This document shows positions 9,665 through 18,614 of a DNA stretch of 64,000 nucleotides, piece by piece (positions within the stretch are counted from its first letter, which is position 1; each line of letters begins with the position of its first letter). The stretch lies in NCBI RefSeq assembly GCF_900101955.1, contig NZ_FNAQ01000004.1:62001-126000 (forward strand), read 5' to 3'. Made by a program: the position numbers and the translations under genes. The notes beneath the pieces are model-generated. The model worked only from the letters and a program-made list of their open reading frames with translations. It was not told where the DNA came from and made no database searches. Source of the stretch: Desulfuromonas thiophila. Its GTDB lineage: Bacteria > Desulfobacterota > Desulfuromonadia > Desulfuromonadales > Desulfuromonadaceae.

Positions 9665-10117
9665 TCAGCATGCTACTCCCGCAGCACTTTCAAGACGCTG
9701 GATCTTGTCCAGCCGTTGCTGGTGACGCCCGCCCTCGAAGACATGCCCCAGCCAGAGGTCCACCATGACACAGGCCAATTCGGGATCAAGCACCCGGCCA
9801 CCGAGCACCAGGATATTGGCGTCGTTGTGCTCGCGCGCCATCTGGGCGGTAAAACCATCATGGGCCAATGCGGCCCGCACGCCGGGAAACTTGTTGGCAG
9901 CGATGGACATGCCGATGCCGGTGCCACAAATCAGGATACCGCGCTCGGCCGTGCCGGCCGACACCGGTGCGGCCACCAGGGCGGCATAATCGGGATAATC
10001 GACCGACTCCGGCCCATTCACCCCCAGATCCCGCAGCGCAACGCCACGGGCCTGCAGATGCGCCACCAGCTTCTGTTTCAGCTCAAAACCACCGTGGTCA
10101 CTGGCGATCAGCAGCAT
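9665..10117 (-). CDS. rpiB: ribose-5-phosphate isomerase B
   Basis: A 150-residue enzyme of the LacAB/RpiB family that interconverts ribose 5-phosphate and ribulose 5-phosphate. Motifs: [11 protein letters not shown] near the start, D-Y-P-D-Y about 42, [17 protein letters not shown] about 65 (catalytic Cys) and [15 protein letters not shown] about 98. ATG 10117 is preferred to an upstream GTG because AGGAGG ends five bases before the ATG but abuts the GTG; the ribosome site overlaps the fabF stop, so the two are coupled. Ribulose 5-phosphate is also a substrate of RibBA downstream. Confidence 0.96.
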   Translation of the reverse strand: MLLIASDHGGFELKQKLVAHLQARGVALRDLGVNGPESVDYPDYAALVAAPVSAGTAERGILICGTGIGMSIAANKFPGVRAALAHDGFTAQMAREHNDANILVLGGRVLDPELACVMVDLWLGHVFEGGRHQQRLDKIQRLESAAGVAC

Positions 10118-10126
10118 GCCCACCTC

Positions 10127-11359
10127 CTAGATCTTGCGGAACAGCAGGGTCGCGTTGGTCCCACCGAAACCGAGGGAATTGGACAACGCCACGCGGATAT
10201 CGGCCTTCCGGGCGCAGTTGGGGACATAATCCAGATCGCATTCAGGCGAAGGCTGCTGCAGATTAATGGTCGGCGGCACCACGCCCCGCTCCATGGCCAG
10301 CAGGGTATAGACCGCCTCAAGTGCTCCGGCCGCACCCAATGCATGCCCGGTCATGCTCTTGGTTGAACTGACCATGACCTTGGCGGCCTGGCTGCCAAGA
10401 GCCGACTTGATCGCGAGGGTTTCATACAGATCGTTGAACGGCGTCGAGGTTCCGTGCGCGTTGATATAGTCAACCGCGTCGGCCGCCACACCGGCATTGC
10501 GCAACGCCATCCGCATGCAGCGGGCGGCACCCTCGCCACCCGGCGCCGGTGCCGTCAGATGATAGGCGTCAGCCGTCAGGCCATAGCCACCAATTTCGCC
10601 ATAGATATGAGCACCGCGCTTTTTGGCCGCCTCATATTCCTCCAGTACCAGAATACCGGCACCTTCAGCCATAATGAAACCGTCCCGCCCCTCATCGAAG
10701 GGACGACTGGCCGCCTTGGGATCATCATTGCGGGTCGACAGGGCCTTCATAACACAGAAACCGGCCACACCCAGCGGCGTAATGGTGGACTCGGTGCCGC
10801 CTGCGATCATGGCATCGGCATCACCCCGTCGGATGATATGATAGGCATCACCGATCGAATGGGTGCCGGTAGCGCAGGCCGAAACCGAAGAAACGTTGGG
10901 GCCCTTGGCGCCAAAGCGGATGGAGATCTGCCCCGGTGCCAGATTAATGATCAGCATCGGAATGAAAAAAGGCGATACCCGCTTGTAACCACTGGTCTGC
11001 AATACCTCGTGGTATTTCTCGATCGCCGGCAGTCCGCCCAGGCCCGAGCCAACCAGCACACCAACCCGCTCGGCATTACTTTCGTCGATCACCAGACCGG
11101 AATCCTTCATGGCCATCTCAGCAGCCGCCAGCGCATACTGAATAAAGAGGTCCATCTTCTTGACCTCTTTTTTGTCGATAAAGTCCTCGGGAATGAAATC
11201 CCTGACCTCACCGGCAATGCGAACCGGCATATCCGCCGGATCAAAGCGGCTGATCAGATCAATTCCGGACTGCCCGTCGATCAGGGCCGACCAGTTTTTC
11301 TCAACGCCGGTTCCCAGGGAGGAGACAGCGCCCAGACCGGTGACAACGACTCTACGCAT
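10127..11359 (-). CDS. fabF: beta-ketoacyl-ACP synthase II
   Basis: A 410-residue thiolase-fold condensing enzyme for chain elongation in type II fatty-acid synthesis. It starts [10 protein letters not shown]; the catalytic triad is visible as Cys in S-S-V-S-A-C-A-T-G (about 162), His in [11 protein letters not shown] (about 300) and His in [12 protein letters not shown] (about 337), and the protein ends with N-S-L-G-F-G-G-T-N. The 287-base gap to acpP contains a long hairpin (separate entry), so acpP and fabF levels may be uncoupled. Confidence 0.97.
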   Translation of the reverse strand: MRRVVVTGLGAVSSLGTGVEKNWSALIDGQSGIDLISRFDPADMPVRIAGEVRDFIPEDFIDKKEVKKMDLFIQYALAAAEMAMKDSGLVIDESNAERVGVLVGSGLGGLPAIEKYHEVLQTSGYKRVSPFFIPMLIINLAPGQISIRFGAKGPNVSSVSACATGTHSIGDAYHIIRRGDADAMIAGGTESTITPLGVAGFCVMKALSTRNDDPKAASRPFDEGRDGFIMAEGAGILVLEEYEAAKKRGAHIYGEIGGYGLTADAYHLTAPAPGGEGAARCMRMALRNAGVAADAVDYINAHGTSTPFNDLYETLAIKSALGSQAAKVMVSSTKSMTGHALGAAGALEAVYTLLAMERGVVPPTINLQQPSPECDLDYVPNCARKADIRVALSNSLGFGGTNATLLFRKI

Positions 11360-11547
11360 GAAGACAACCCCTGTATCTTAGGTTCTGTTCCACGACCGGC
11401 AACGCGGCAGCGTCGATCCGGCCCTTCGGCATCCCAGCCCCAGCGAGGGCAGAAGAGTATTTTCCGTCATGGCCGGACGCCCGACATTGCGTTTGGCGCC
11501 GGCACTTCACCGGCGGGCCCAACGGACCCAGCACGGTGACAGCTTGC

Positions 11548-11591
11548 GGGGTGGTGCAAAAGTCCCTTGCGGGGCTTTTGCAACCCCACCC
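11548..11591. repeat. long inverted repeat between acpP and fabF
   Basis: The arms GGGGTGGTGCAAAAGTCCC and GGGGCTTTTGCAACCCC flank a four-base loop; the inner 12 pairs are perfect apart from one G-U, giving a stable stem. There is no U-run on either side, so it looks like an RNA-processing or pausing hairpin rather than a simple terminator. Its position just after acpP would fit differential expression of the very abundant acyl carrier protein relative to fabF. The remainder of the 11360-11646 gap shows nothing recognisable. Confidence 0.55.
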
Positions 11592-11646
11592 GACTGAACA
11601 CTACAGGCCAGCTCGCAGGGTGCAACCAGCCTGCAGCAGGTCAGAA

Positions 11647-11880
11647 TCAGCTGTTGCTGGCGACGTAGTTGACTGCATCCTGCACGGTCTGGATTTTCTC
11701 GGCGTCCTCATCGGAAATCTCGATATCGAACTCCTCTTCCAGCGCCATGACCAGCTCAACGGTATCAAGCGAATCAGCACCCAGATCGTCCATGAAGGAC
11801 GCTTCAAGGGTCACCTGCTCTTCTTCCACACCCAGCTGCTCTGCCACGATTTTCTGTACGCGTTCCTCGATTGAAGCCAT
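11647..11880 (-). CDS. acpP: acyl carrier protein
   Basis: A 77-residue acidic helical carrier. The phosphopantetheine attachment serine lies in [12 protein letters not shown] (about residue 37), the universal site. ATG 11880 has a strong GGAGG site (spacing seven). It sits between fabG and fabF as in most fab clusters, but the upstream gap is enlarged to 342 bases by a MITE-like repeat inserted behind fabG (separate entry). Confidence 0.98.
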   Translation of the reverse strand: MASIEERVQKIVAEQLGVEEEQVTLEASFMDDLGADSLDTVELVMALEEEFDIEISDEDAEKIQTVQDAVNYVASNS

Positions 11881-12071
11881 GACTAACCTCCGTTTAAATG
11901 TGATTTAACCGCCTGAAGCCGGACGGATTCTGTTGTTTCCATCCCACTGCCTGCATGAACAGGCTGTCTGGCAATGACAGCCTGGGGACAGGTCGAAAGC
12001 CTGCTTCCGGCCTATCTTATCGAAAAAGCTGAGGGTCAGGTCATCGCCTGACACAGAACCTGTACTTATAG

Positions 12072-12222
12072 CAGGAGGTTGAAAAAGTTCCCCCCGGGGC
12101 TTTGCCAACGACGCAAGCCGAAAATACGCTTTCCGTATTGCTTACAAAATCAATCCATTACAAGTAATGATTGAGTTTGGTCGCCCATCCATGGGCGCTA
12201 CAGGCTGTTTTTCAACAGCCTA
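12072..12222 (-). mobile_element. MITE-like 151-bp element, copy 1 (behind fabG)
   Basis: This non-coding block is about 75-80 percent identical over its length to the block at 40836-40987. Read away from fabG it begins with a hairpin (GGCTGTTGAAAAACAGCC), contains the conserved palindromic piece GCCCATGGATGGGC, a TTGATTTTGTAAGCA segment and TTTTCGGCTTGCG, and ends CTTTTTCAACCTCCTG. Its ends form a 16-bp imperfect terminal inverted repeat. It is bracketed by CTAA (12223-12226, which contains the fabG stop TAA) and CTAT (12068-12071), a near-perfect four-base target duplication. No open reading frame. The rest of the 11881-12222 gap (11881-12067) holds nothing I recognise beyond the acpP leader. 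Confidence 0.7.
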
Positions 12223-12969
12223 TTAGGCCATGAACATGCCACCATTGACGGCAAACTCCTGCCCCGTGATATAAGCAGCCGTGGGTGAAGCCAGAAAACA
12301 TACAACGGCAGCGACATCGGCCGCCTCACCGAAACGACCACAGGGAATCTGATCCAGCATCTGCTCACGGATTTTTTCAGGCAAGGCCGCCGTCATATCG
12401 GTTTCAATAAAACCAGGTGCCACCGCATTAACGGTGATATTGCGCCGCGCGAGTTCGCGCGCCATGGAGCGGGTCATGCCGGCAAGACCCGCCTTGCTGG
12501 CACAGTAATTGGCCTGACCGGCATTGCCCATCTGACCCACTACGGAACTGATATTGATGATCCGGCCATAGCGCTGTTTACTCATCAGCCGCGCCGCCGC
12601 CCGACTGCAGAGAAATGCGCCGGTCAGATTGATCCGCAAAACACTGTCCCAGTCGTCATCCTTCATCCGTGCCAGCAGGGCATCACGGTTGATACCCGCG
12701 TTATTGACCAGAATATCCACCCGGCCAAAGCGTTCTTGAGCGGTCTGAAACAAGCCATCAACCTGGGCCGCATCACCCACATCGGCTGCAAAAGACAGGG
12801 CCTCGCCACCGCGCTCCTGAATCTGCCGCGCCAACTCAGCAGTATCCTCGGCCCGCCGACTGACCAGCACCAGCCGGGCTCCTGCCACAGCCAGGGTTTC
12901 GGCGATGCTGCGGCCGATACCGCGTGAGGCTCCAGTTACCACAGCGACCTGATCTGTCAAGCTCAACAT
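12223..12969 (-). CDS. fabG: 3-oxoacyl-ACP reductase
   Basis: A 248-residue short-chain dehydrogenase that uses NADPH to reduce beta-ketoacyl-ACP. The cofactor loop T-G-A-S-R-G-I-G-R is at residue 14-22, N-N-A-G about 91, catalytic Ser in N-I-S-S-V-V-G about 140 and the Y-x-x-x-K pair in A-N-Y-C-A-S-K-A-G (about 154). Starting at ATG 12969 places the cofactor loop correctly and uses the AGGGAGG site. Its stop codon TAA is part of the CTAA target of the repeat that follows. Confidence 0.96.
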   Translation of the reverse strand: MLSLTDQVAVVTGASRGIGRSIAETLAVAGARLVLVSRRAEDTAELARQIQERGGEALSFAADVGDAAQVDGLFQTAQERFGRVDILVNNAGINRDALLARMKDDDWDSVLRINLTGAFLCSRAAARLMSKQRYGRIINISSVVGQMGNAGQANYCASKAGLAGMTRSMARELARRNITVNAVAPGFIETDMTAALPEKIREQMLDQIPCGRFGEAADVAAVVCFLASPTAAYITGQEFAVNGGMFMA

Positions 12970-13018
12970 GACTTCCTCCCTGCTTCCACAGCTGTGTGGC
13001 CGTTGGCCACCTCCCGAA

Positions 13019-13933
13019 TCAGAGGGCGCGCAACGACGCCAGATCCTCGACATTGGCAACGGCAACACCACGTTCGATGCGTCGAATCAGGCCCGCCAGC
13101 ACCTTGCCCGGCCCCAGCTCGATGAATCGCTCGACTCCCTGCGACACCATGGCACGCACCGACTCCTCCCAGCGCACCGGCGCACTGACCTGGGCCACCA
13201 GCAAATCGGCAACACGCGTCTCATCCTGATTGGCGCAAGCCTCAACATTGGTGACCACCGGAACAGCCAGCGGCACAATTTCAAGCCCGGCCAGAACCTG
13301 CTGCAGCTGCCGGCCGGCTGGCTCCATGAGAGCGCAATGGAAAGGAGCACTGACCGGCAGCAGCAAAGCCTTTTTGGCTCCTCTCGTCCGTGCCAGCTCA
13401 ATGGCACGCTCCACGGCAGCACGATGGCCGGCAATCACAATCTGCCCAGGACCATTAAAATTGGCCGGCGCCACCACCTGACCAGTCGCAGCCTCGTCAC
13501 AGACCGCCTGCAACTCGACCGCTTCCATACCGAGAATGGCAGCCATGGCCCCGTCACCAACGGCCACAGCCTGCTGCATGAATTGGCCCCGCTGACGGAC
13601 CGTGCTGACGGCATCGGCAAACCCCAGGGCGCCGGCAGCAACCAGGGCGGCATATTCCCCCAGTGAATGGCCAGCGACAAAAGCAGGTTGCAAACCGGTT
13701 TCCCGCGCCATGACCCGCCAGGCAGCGATACTGACCGTCAGAATGGTCGGCTGGGTATTGGCCGTGAGCTTCAGAGCCTCTTCCGGCCCTTCATGACACA
13801 AGCGGGCAACATCCTCACCAAGAGCCTCACTGGCTTCCTCGAAGCAGTGTCGCGCCTCGGCAAAATTGTCATACAGCTCCTTGCCCATGCCCACATACTG
13901 AGAGCCCTGGCCAGGAAAAACAAAAGCTATCAT
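13019..13933 (-). CDS. fabD: malonyl-CoA:ACP transacylase
   Basis: A 304-residue acyltransferase that loads malonate onto ACP. Motifs: F-P-G-Q-G-S-Q-Y-V-G-M-G at the start, catalytic Ser in G-H-S-L-G-E-Y-A-A-L (about 92), the arginine in V-R-x-R-G (about 117) and His in V-S-A-P-F-H-C-A-L-M (about 200). Length and motif order match FabD. It lies between fabH and fabG with short gaps (49-56 bases). Confidence 0.97.
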   Translation of the reverse strand: MIAFVFPGQGSQYVGMGKELYDNFAEARHCFEEASEALGEDVARLCHEGPEEALKLTANTQPTILTVSIAAWRVMARETGLQPAFVAGHSLGEYAALVAAGALGFADAVSTVRQRGQFMQQAVAVGDGAMAAILGMEAVELQAVCDEAATGQVVAPANFNGPGQIVIAGHRAAVERAIELARTRGAKKALLLPVSAPFHCALMEPAGRQLQQVLAGLEIVPLAVPVVTNVEACANQDETRVADLLVAQVSAPVRWEESVRAMVSQGVERFIELGPGKVLAGLIRRIERGVAVANVEDLASLRAL

Positions 13934-13989
13934 CGATACTTTTTCCCTGCGGATAAAAACAGATCAACCCTTGGCACAAGGTTCAGCCA

Positions 13990-14970
13990 CTACCAGCGCA
14001 CCAAGGCCGCCCCCCAAGTGAACCCGCCACCAAAGGCGTCGAACACCAGAATATCCCCCTGCCGCAGCAGACCCTTGCGATTGGCCTCGTCCAATGCCAG
14101 CGGGATAGAAGCCCCCGAAGTGTTGCCGCAGAAGTCGACATTCACATACATCTGCTCCTCACGCAATTCCAGTCGCTTGCGCACGGCTTCAAGAATCCGG
14201 CGATTGGCCTGGTGCGGAAACAGCAGATGCACATCGGCGGCCGTCAGTCCATTGGTCTCAAGAGCCTCGATAGCCACATCGTAAAGCGAGCGCACAGCGG
14301 TCTTGAACACCTCGTTACCGGCCATTTTCAGAAAAGGCAGGCGCTGTTCGATGCCAGCGACGCTGGCCGGATGACGGCTGCCGAAACCCGGCTGGTAAAG
14401 CAGTTGCCAGTCGCCTCCGTCGGCATGCAGATGGGTCGAAAGAATGCCGAAATCACCGTCCTGGGCCTCCAGCACCACGGCTCCCGCACCATCGCCGAAC
14501 AGGATACAGGTATTGCGATCCTGCCAGTCGATCACCCGGCTGAGCACCTCGGCGCCGATGACCAGGGCATAGCGGGCACTGCCACTTTCGATAAATTTAC
14601 TGGCACTGGCCAGAGCGTAAACGAAACCGCTGCAGGCGGCCGACACATCCCAGGCCGCGGCACGGGTCGCCTTGAGACGGTCCTGCACCAGACAGGCCGT
14701 TGACGGCCAGGGAAAATCGCCGGTAATGGTGCCGACAATGATCAGGTCGAGCTGGTCGGCGCTGATGCCGGCCATCTGCAAGGCCTTTTCGGCAGCAAAA
14801 ACGGCCAGATCGGATGTCATCTCGTTTTCGGCGGCAATCCGGCGTTGCTGGATACCTGTACGAGCGGTGATCCACTCATCGCTGGTGTCGACCATCGTTT
14901 CGAGATCGGCGTTGGTCAGGATTTTCTCCGGCAGATAGGAGCCGGTACCGATAATGCGCGCTCTTTTCAC
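13990..14970 (-). CDS. fabH: beta-ketoacyl-ACP synthase III
   Basis: A 326-residue enzyme that starts fatty-acid chains by condensing acetyl-CoA with malonyl-ACP. Catalytic Cys in D-V-S-A-A-C-S-G-F (about 112), His in F-P-H-Q-A-N-R-R-I (about 250) and Asn in G-N-T-S-G-A-S-I-P (about 280). GTG 14970 is chosen as start: it gives the family N-terminus V-K-R-A-R-I-I-G-T-G-S-Y-L-P and has GGGGGA eight bases upstream; an earlier TTG adds seven non-family residues. Confidence 0.96.
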   Translation of the reverse strand: MKRARIIGTGSYLPEKILTNADLETMVDTSDEWITARTGIQQRRIAAENEMTSDLAVFAAEKALQMAGISADQLDLIIVGTITGDFPWPSTACLVQDRLKATRAAAWDVSAACSGFVYALASASKFIESGSARYALVIGAEVLSRVIDWQDRNTCILFGDGAGAVVLEAQDGDFGILSTHLHADGGDWQLLYQPGFGSRHPASVAGIEQRLPFLKMAGNEVFKTAVRSLYDVAIEALETNGLTAADVHLLFPHQANRRILEAVRKRLELREEQMYVNVDFCGNTSGASIPLALDEANRKGLLRQGDILVFDAFGGGFTWGAALVRW

Positions 14971-15097
14971 AATCCGCTTCCCCCTGTGCAACCTGTCTCC
15001 GCCGAACCGCCAGGCCCCTCCGCCCGGCGGTCGCGACGCTGTTTATCTGCGATTCTTGCCTGCTACGCATTACATCCGGCGCTGGTCTGCCACCAGC

Positions 15098-16129
15098 TCA
15101 GAGGGCTGCCAGCTGTACCGTCTCCGTCTGGCCCAGACAGTCAAGCTGACGCATCAACTCCTGATTCACCGAGGCACGCACGCTTTCCGCCGCCTGATGG
15201 ATGGCATTGGTCACCGCCTTGACGTTCGAACCGCCATGACAGATCATGGCCGTGGCACAGATCCCCAAGAGCGGTGCACCACCGTATTCGGCGTAATCGA
15301 CACGCTTTTTAAACGCGTCGAACGCCGGTTTGGCCAGCAGATAGCCCAACCGTGAACGCCAGCGTGACCGCAGTTCACCGCGCAACATCTGACCAATGGA
15401 CTCGGCCAGCCCCTCCGACACCTTGAGCACCACATTGCCGACAAAGCCGTCACACACCACCACGTCTACCGCGCCACTGTACAGATCGCGGCCCTCGACA
15501 TAGCCAATATAGTTCAGAGGCTGGGTCTTGAGCCGCTGGTGGGTTTCGCGGGTCAGATCGTTGCCCTTCTTCTCCTCGCTGCCGTTGGAAAGCAGCCCGA
15601 TACTTGGACGGACTCTCCCCATGACATGACGGGCATAGACATCACCCATCAGAGCAAAATGCTGCAGATGAGACGGACGACAGTCGACATTGCCTCCGAC
15701 ATCCAGAATCAGCGACTGCCCCTTCATCGTGGGAATGATGGTGGCAATGGCCGGCCGTTCAATACCGGCAATTCGCCGCACAACAAACATGCCGGCGGCC
15801 ATGGTGGCACCGGAATTGCCGGCACTGACCACAGCATGAGCCTGATTCTGGCGCACCAGTTCAAAGGCCACCCGGATGGATGAGTCCTTTTTTTTGCGCA
15901 CCGCGTCCGAAGCGGCATCCTCCATCGTCACCACCTCGGAAGCGTGGTGGATCTGCAGCGGCAATCCCTCAATAGCATGATGCTGCAACTGCTGGGCAAT
16001 GCGCTCGGCATCGCCCACCAGAATAATGGTCATGCCCCAGCGACGAGCCGCTTCAACCGCCGCAGCCACCTCGACGGCCGGAGCGTTGTCGCCTCCCATG
16101 GCATCCACTGCAACGACTACAGAACGCAT
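15098..16129 (-). CDS. plsX: phosphate acyltransferase PlsX
   Basis: A 343-residue enzyme making acyl-phosphate from acyl-ACP for the PlsX/PlsY route to phosphatidic acid. It starts with [12 protein letters not shown] and has [10 protein letters not shown] about 102, L-D-V-G-G-N-V-D about 140, [11 protein letters not shown] about 178 and C-D-G-F-V-G-N-V about 225. It lies 20 bases after rpmF, the standard rpmF-plsX-fabH order, linking ribosome and membrane lipid synthesis. Confidence 0.97.
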   Translation of the reverse strand: MRSVVVAVDAMGGDNAPAVEVAAAVEAARRWGMTIILVGDAERIAQQLQHHAIEGLPLQIHHASEVVTMEDAASDAVRKKKDSSIRVAFELVRQNQAHAVVSAGNSGATMAAGMFVVRRIAGIERPAIATIIPTMKGQSLILDVGGNVDCRPSHLQHFALMGDVYARHVMGRVRPSIGLLSNGSEEKKGNDLTRETHQRLKTQPLNYIGYVEGRDLYSGAVDVVVCDGFVGNVVLKVSEGLAESIGQMLRGELRSRWRSRLGYLLAKPAFDAFKKRVDYAEYGGAPLLGICATAMICHGGSNVKAVTNAIHQAAESVRASVNQELMRQLDCLGQTETVQLAAL

Positions 16130-16149
16130 CGGCGTCAGCCAGCCTTTCG

Positions 16150-16329
16150 TCAGTTGGCGTTGCCCAGAACGTCACGGCCCTTGTAAAAACCGCAGCTGGC
16201 ACAAGCACGATGCGGCTGCGTCGGCTCGTCGCACTGAGGACATACCGACAGACCGGGAGCGCTCAGAGCGTCGTGGGCGCGGCGGCTATCACGTTTGGCT
16301 TTCGATGTTTTTCCCTTGGGTACAGCCAT
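16150..16329 (-). CDS. rpmF: 50S ribosomal protein L32
   Basis: A 59-residue zinc-type L32: [19 protein letters not shown] at the start and the ribbon C-P-Q-C ... C-A-S-C near residues 30-46. ATG 16329 has AGGAG at eight bases. A terminator-like hairpin lies 80-110 bases upstream, between this gene and the YceD-like gene (separate entry), although in most bacteria the two are co-transcribed without interruption. Confidence 0.97.
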   Translation of the reverse strand: MAVPKGKTSKAKRDSRRAHDALSAPGLSVCPQCDEPTQPHRACASCGFYKGRDVLGNAN

Positions 16330-16410
16330 GAACAGGGTCTCCTTGTTGTGCAATCCGGTTTAGGGTGCCAATCAGCCGCCCTGATGGCAGCAAACAGGCG
16401 TTTCAGAAGT

Positions 16411-16440
16411 AAAAAACACGAAGCTGACAGCAGCTTCGTG
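16411..16440 (-). terminator. rho-independent terminator or attenuator before rpmF
   Basis: A perfect ten-base-pair stem (CACGAAGCTG / CAGCTTCGTG) with a four-base loop is followed on the minus strand by six Us. It lies in the 164-base gap between the YceD-like gene and rpmF. If it terminates efficiently, the rpmF-plsX-fab genes need their own promoter; if partial, it sets the ratio of upstream to downstream expression. Confidence 0.8.
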
Positions 16441-16493
16441 AACGAACAGACGTCTCTGGACAGAGAACCGGGCAAAACTAAACCGATTCCTGT

Positions 16494-17039
16494 CTACTTT
16501 TCAACCTTAAAATCCTTCAGCGCCGCAAAGCTCAGGCGCGCCGGTGGCAGGGCACAGTCGCACCGTTCACGGTTGCGGTCAATGCCGCACTGCGGGCAAA
16601 GCCCCTGGCACTGCTCCGAACACAGGGGATAGGGCGGCATAGCCAGCAACAACTGCTGTTCGATCTCGCCAGCCACATCGATGGTTTCGCCATCGTAGAG
16701 TTCCAGCCCCATGTCATCGGCAGTCAGCCCGTCCTCTTCATCTCCGTCACAGGCAACTTCCGGCAACTGCTCGGCAAAGGCCTGGTGGAACCGCACATTC
16801 AGTTGCTGGCGGCACGGCGCCAGACAACGCGAGCAATCCTGTTCCACCTCCAACTGAAGCTGGCCTGTCACCTCAATCAGTTCGGCGCAACGGCTCAGCT
16901 GCAACCGGGCCCGGACCGGTGAGAGAAAACGCACCTGGCCACCATCCTGCAGCGCGGCCAAGGCCGGGAAGGACGCAACCGGCTCCTGCAGCTCCAGATC
17001 AAGCGGCTGGCGTTTAAGTTCCCGCACATCGATACGCAT
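16494..17039 (-). CDS. YceD/DUF177-family protein (23S rRNA accumulation protein)
   Basis: A 181-residue protein with a beta-rich N-terminal half and two cysteine pairs: C-S-R-C-L-A-P-C about 103-109 and the terminal C-S-E-Q-C-Q-G-L-C-P-Q-C-G about 143-155, the latter matching the family signature C-x-x-C-x-G-L-C-x-x-C-G. YceD proteins are found next to rpmF in most bacteria and in E. coli the gene is needed for normal 23S rRNA levels; the biochemical role is unknown. GGGGGAG lies eight bases before ATG 17039, and a sigma-70 promoter is visible upstream. Confidence 0.88.
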   Translation of the reverse strand: MRIDVRELKRQPLDLELQEPVASFPALAALQDGGQVRFLSPVRARLQLSRCAELIEVTGQLQLEVEQDCSRCLAPCRQQLNVRFHQAFAEQLPEVACDGDEEDGLTADDMGLELYDGETIDVAGEIEQQLLLAMPPYPLCSEQCQGLCPQCGIDRNRERCDCALPPARLSFAALKDFKVEK

Positions 17040-17069
17040 AACGTTTTCTCCCCCAAAATGAAGGCGGTC

Positions 17070-17097
17070 AGTATAGAATCTGCCCTTGACTTGTCAA
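17070..17097 (-). promoter_or_regulatory. sigma-70 promoter for yceD-rpmF-plsX-fab operon
   Basis: On the minus strand TTGACA (17097-17092) and TATACT (17075-17070) are separated by 16 bases. This is the best promoter match upstream of the long minus-strand run and would give a leader of about 25-30 bases before the YceD-like gene. The TTGACA sits in a short palindrome (TTGACTTGTCAA) shared with the start region of mazG on the other strand. Confidence 0.75.
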
Positions 17098-17150
17098 GAA
17101 ATTTTCCCGGTCCCCCAACCGCTATTCGCAACCCTTCACAGGGAGTCCGC

Positions 17151-17861
17151 ATGCCGTTCCCACCCCCGCAAAGAAACCAGACACAGCAGGCCGATCCACT
17201 CCTTGACCGCCTGCGCGCCCTTATCGTTCAGTTGCGCTCGCCTGGAGGTTGCCCCTGGGACCAACGCCAGGACTGGCAGAGCCTGGCACCTCATCTGCTG
17301 GAAGAATGTTACGAGGTACTCCAGGCCATCGACCTGCAGAATGGCCCGCTGCTGTGCGAGGAACTGGGTGATGTCTTGATGCTGCTGGTCTTTCTGGCCG
17401 AGATCGCTGCAGAACAGCAGCTGTTCGATTTCGATCAGGTCATCGAGGGCATCTGCGCCAAGCTCATCCGTCGCCATCCGCATGTCTTTGAAAAGTCGAC
17501 AGCGCTGAGTGACAGCGAACTGCATCGCCAATGGCAGCAGATCAAACAGAGCGAGCGCCAAAACGTCCGTCCCCCGCCCACGGCCGGCACTGCCCGTCCC
17601 TTGCCAGCCCTGCTGCAGGCGCAACGCCAACTGCAGCCTCCGGCCGGCGCTGACCAGGCTTCGCAACTGTTAGCACAGCTGACTGAGCGCCTGTCCGCCA
17701 CGGCCCGTCAACCGGAACAGCTTGACGCCCCCGGCTATGGCGCCCTGTTGGCCGAACTGGTACGCTGTGGCCAGAGCCTGCAACTTGATGCCGAAAGCTG
17801 CCTGCGCCAGCACCTTGCCAGGCTGGCCACACAGGGGCAGATCAAGGAAGAAAAATCTTGA
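17151..17861 (+). CDS. mazG: MazG family nucleoside triphosphate pyrophosphohydrolase
   Basis: A 236-residue protein. The first domain (about 15-125) carries the complete MazG signature: G-C-P-W-D near residue 34, the metal ligands in L-L-E-E-C-Y-E-V about 50 and E-E-L-G-D-V-L about 70, and R-R-H-P-H-V-F about 110. The second half aligns by its L-P-A-L-L-x-A-Q and late L-x-x-D-x-E-x-x-L-R elements with the C-terminal domain of E. coli-type MazG but lacks that domain's E-E-x-x-E metal site, so only the first domain should be catalytic. ATG 17151 is used because GGGAG is six bases upstream. It is divergent from the yceD operon. Confidence 0.85.
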   Translation: MPFPPPQRNQTQQADPLLDRLRALIVQLRSPGGCPWDQRQDWQSLAPHLLEECYEVLQAIDLQNGPLLCEELGDVLMLLVFLAEIAAEQQLFDFDQVIEGICAKLIRRHPHVFEKSTALSDSELHRQWQQIKQSERQNVRPPPTAGTARPLPALLQAQRQLQPPAGADQASQLLAQLTERLSATARQPEQLDAPGYGALLAELVRCGQSLQLDAESCLRQHLARLATQGQIKEEKS

Positions 17862-18123
17862 CAGCGGCAAAAGCCAACCAGTTCGGCCCAGTTACCCCAC
17901 TTCCCCACACGGCCTGTGGATAACCTGTTCACAACGCTGTGAATGAAGCTGCCTGGCGCCATGCCGGAGGGGTCTGCATCATTTTGCCTATTTTTTTTGC
18001 ACTGTTTTTATGTAAATAATTTCGATTACTTAAACGAGATTCCGCCAACATAGCCGCTATAGACTGGCTTTTTTGGGTACTCCTGAGCCGAAAAATGAAC
18101 AAAGCCAAACGAAAGTGACGAAA

Positions 18124-18516
18124 ATGTTTATAAAACTGCTGTTTGCCTTCATTTCCGTGCCGCTGCTGGAGCTTTATGTGCTGCTGCAGATCGGCCGCTG
18201 GCTTGGTGCCCTGCCAACCATCGCCCTGGTCATCGTGACAGCCATCTGCGGTTCTGTCCTGATGCGCAGCGAGGGTCTGCTGACCCTGCAGCGCATCCAG
18301 CTCAGCCTGCAACAGGGACAGATGCCGACGGAGGAACTGCTCGACGGCCTGCTGATACTGCTCGGCGGTCTCTGTCTGCTGACCCCAGGCTTCTGCACCG
18401 ATCTGTTCGGTCTGTCGCTGCTTCTGCCCTGGAGCCGGCCCCTGCTTAAAAGCGCCCTGCGACGCCTGCTGGAACGACATCTGCGAGGCTGTCAGATCGA
18501 AATCCGTCTGCCCTAG
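18124..18516 (+). CDS. fxsA: FxsA family membrane protein
   Basis: A 130-residue inner-membrane protein starting MFIKLLFAFISVPLLELYVLL, with further helices at about 30-47 (LPTIALVIVTAICGSVLM) and 72-98 (LLDGLLILLGGLCLLTPGFCTDLFG). The family marks F-x-x-x-P-x-x-E and the L-L-x-P-G-F-x-T-D motif are clear. FxsA eases F-factor exclusion of phage T7 in E. coli when overproduced; its normal role is unclear. The ribosome site is weak. The 262-base gap before it (17862-18123) is AT-rich around 17990-18060 and probably holds its promoter, but I cannot pick one out confidently. Confidence 0.85.
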   Translation: MFIKLLFAFISVPLLELYVLLQIGRWLGALPTIALVIVTAICGSVLMRSEGLLTLQRIQLSLQQGQMPTEELLDGLLILLGGLCLLTPGFCTDLFGLSLLLPWSRPLLKSALRRLLERHLRGCQIEIRLP

Positions 18517-18614
18517 CCAAAAAAGCGGCACCACAATACCCCCAGGTCAGCGATGCGGCCGGCGACGGTGCGGCTTTTTTGCAAAGATCACCCTCAAAAA
18601 ACTGCGGCCAGCCG

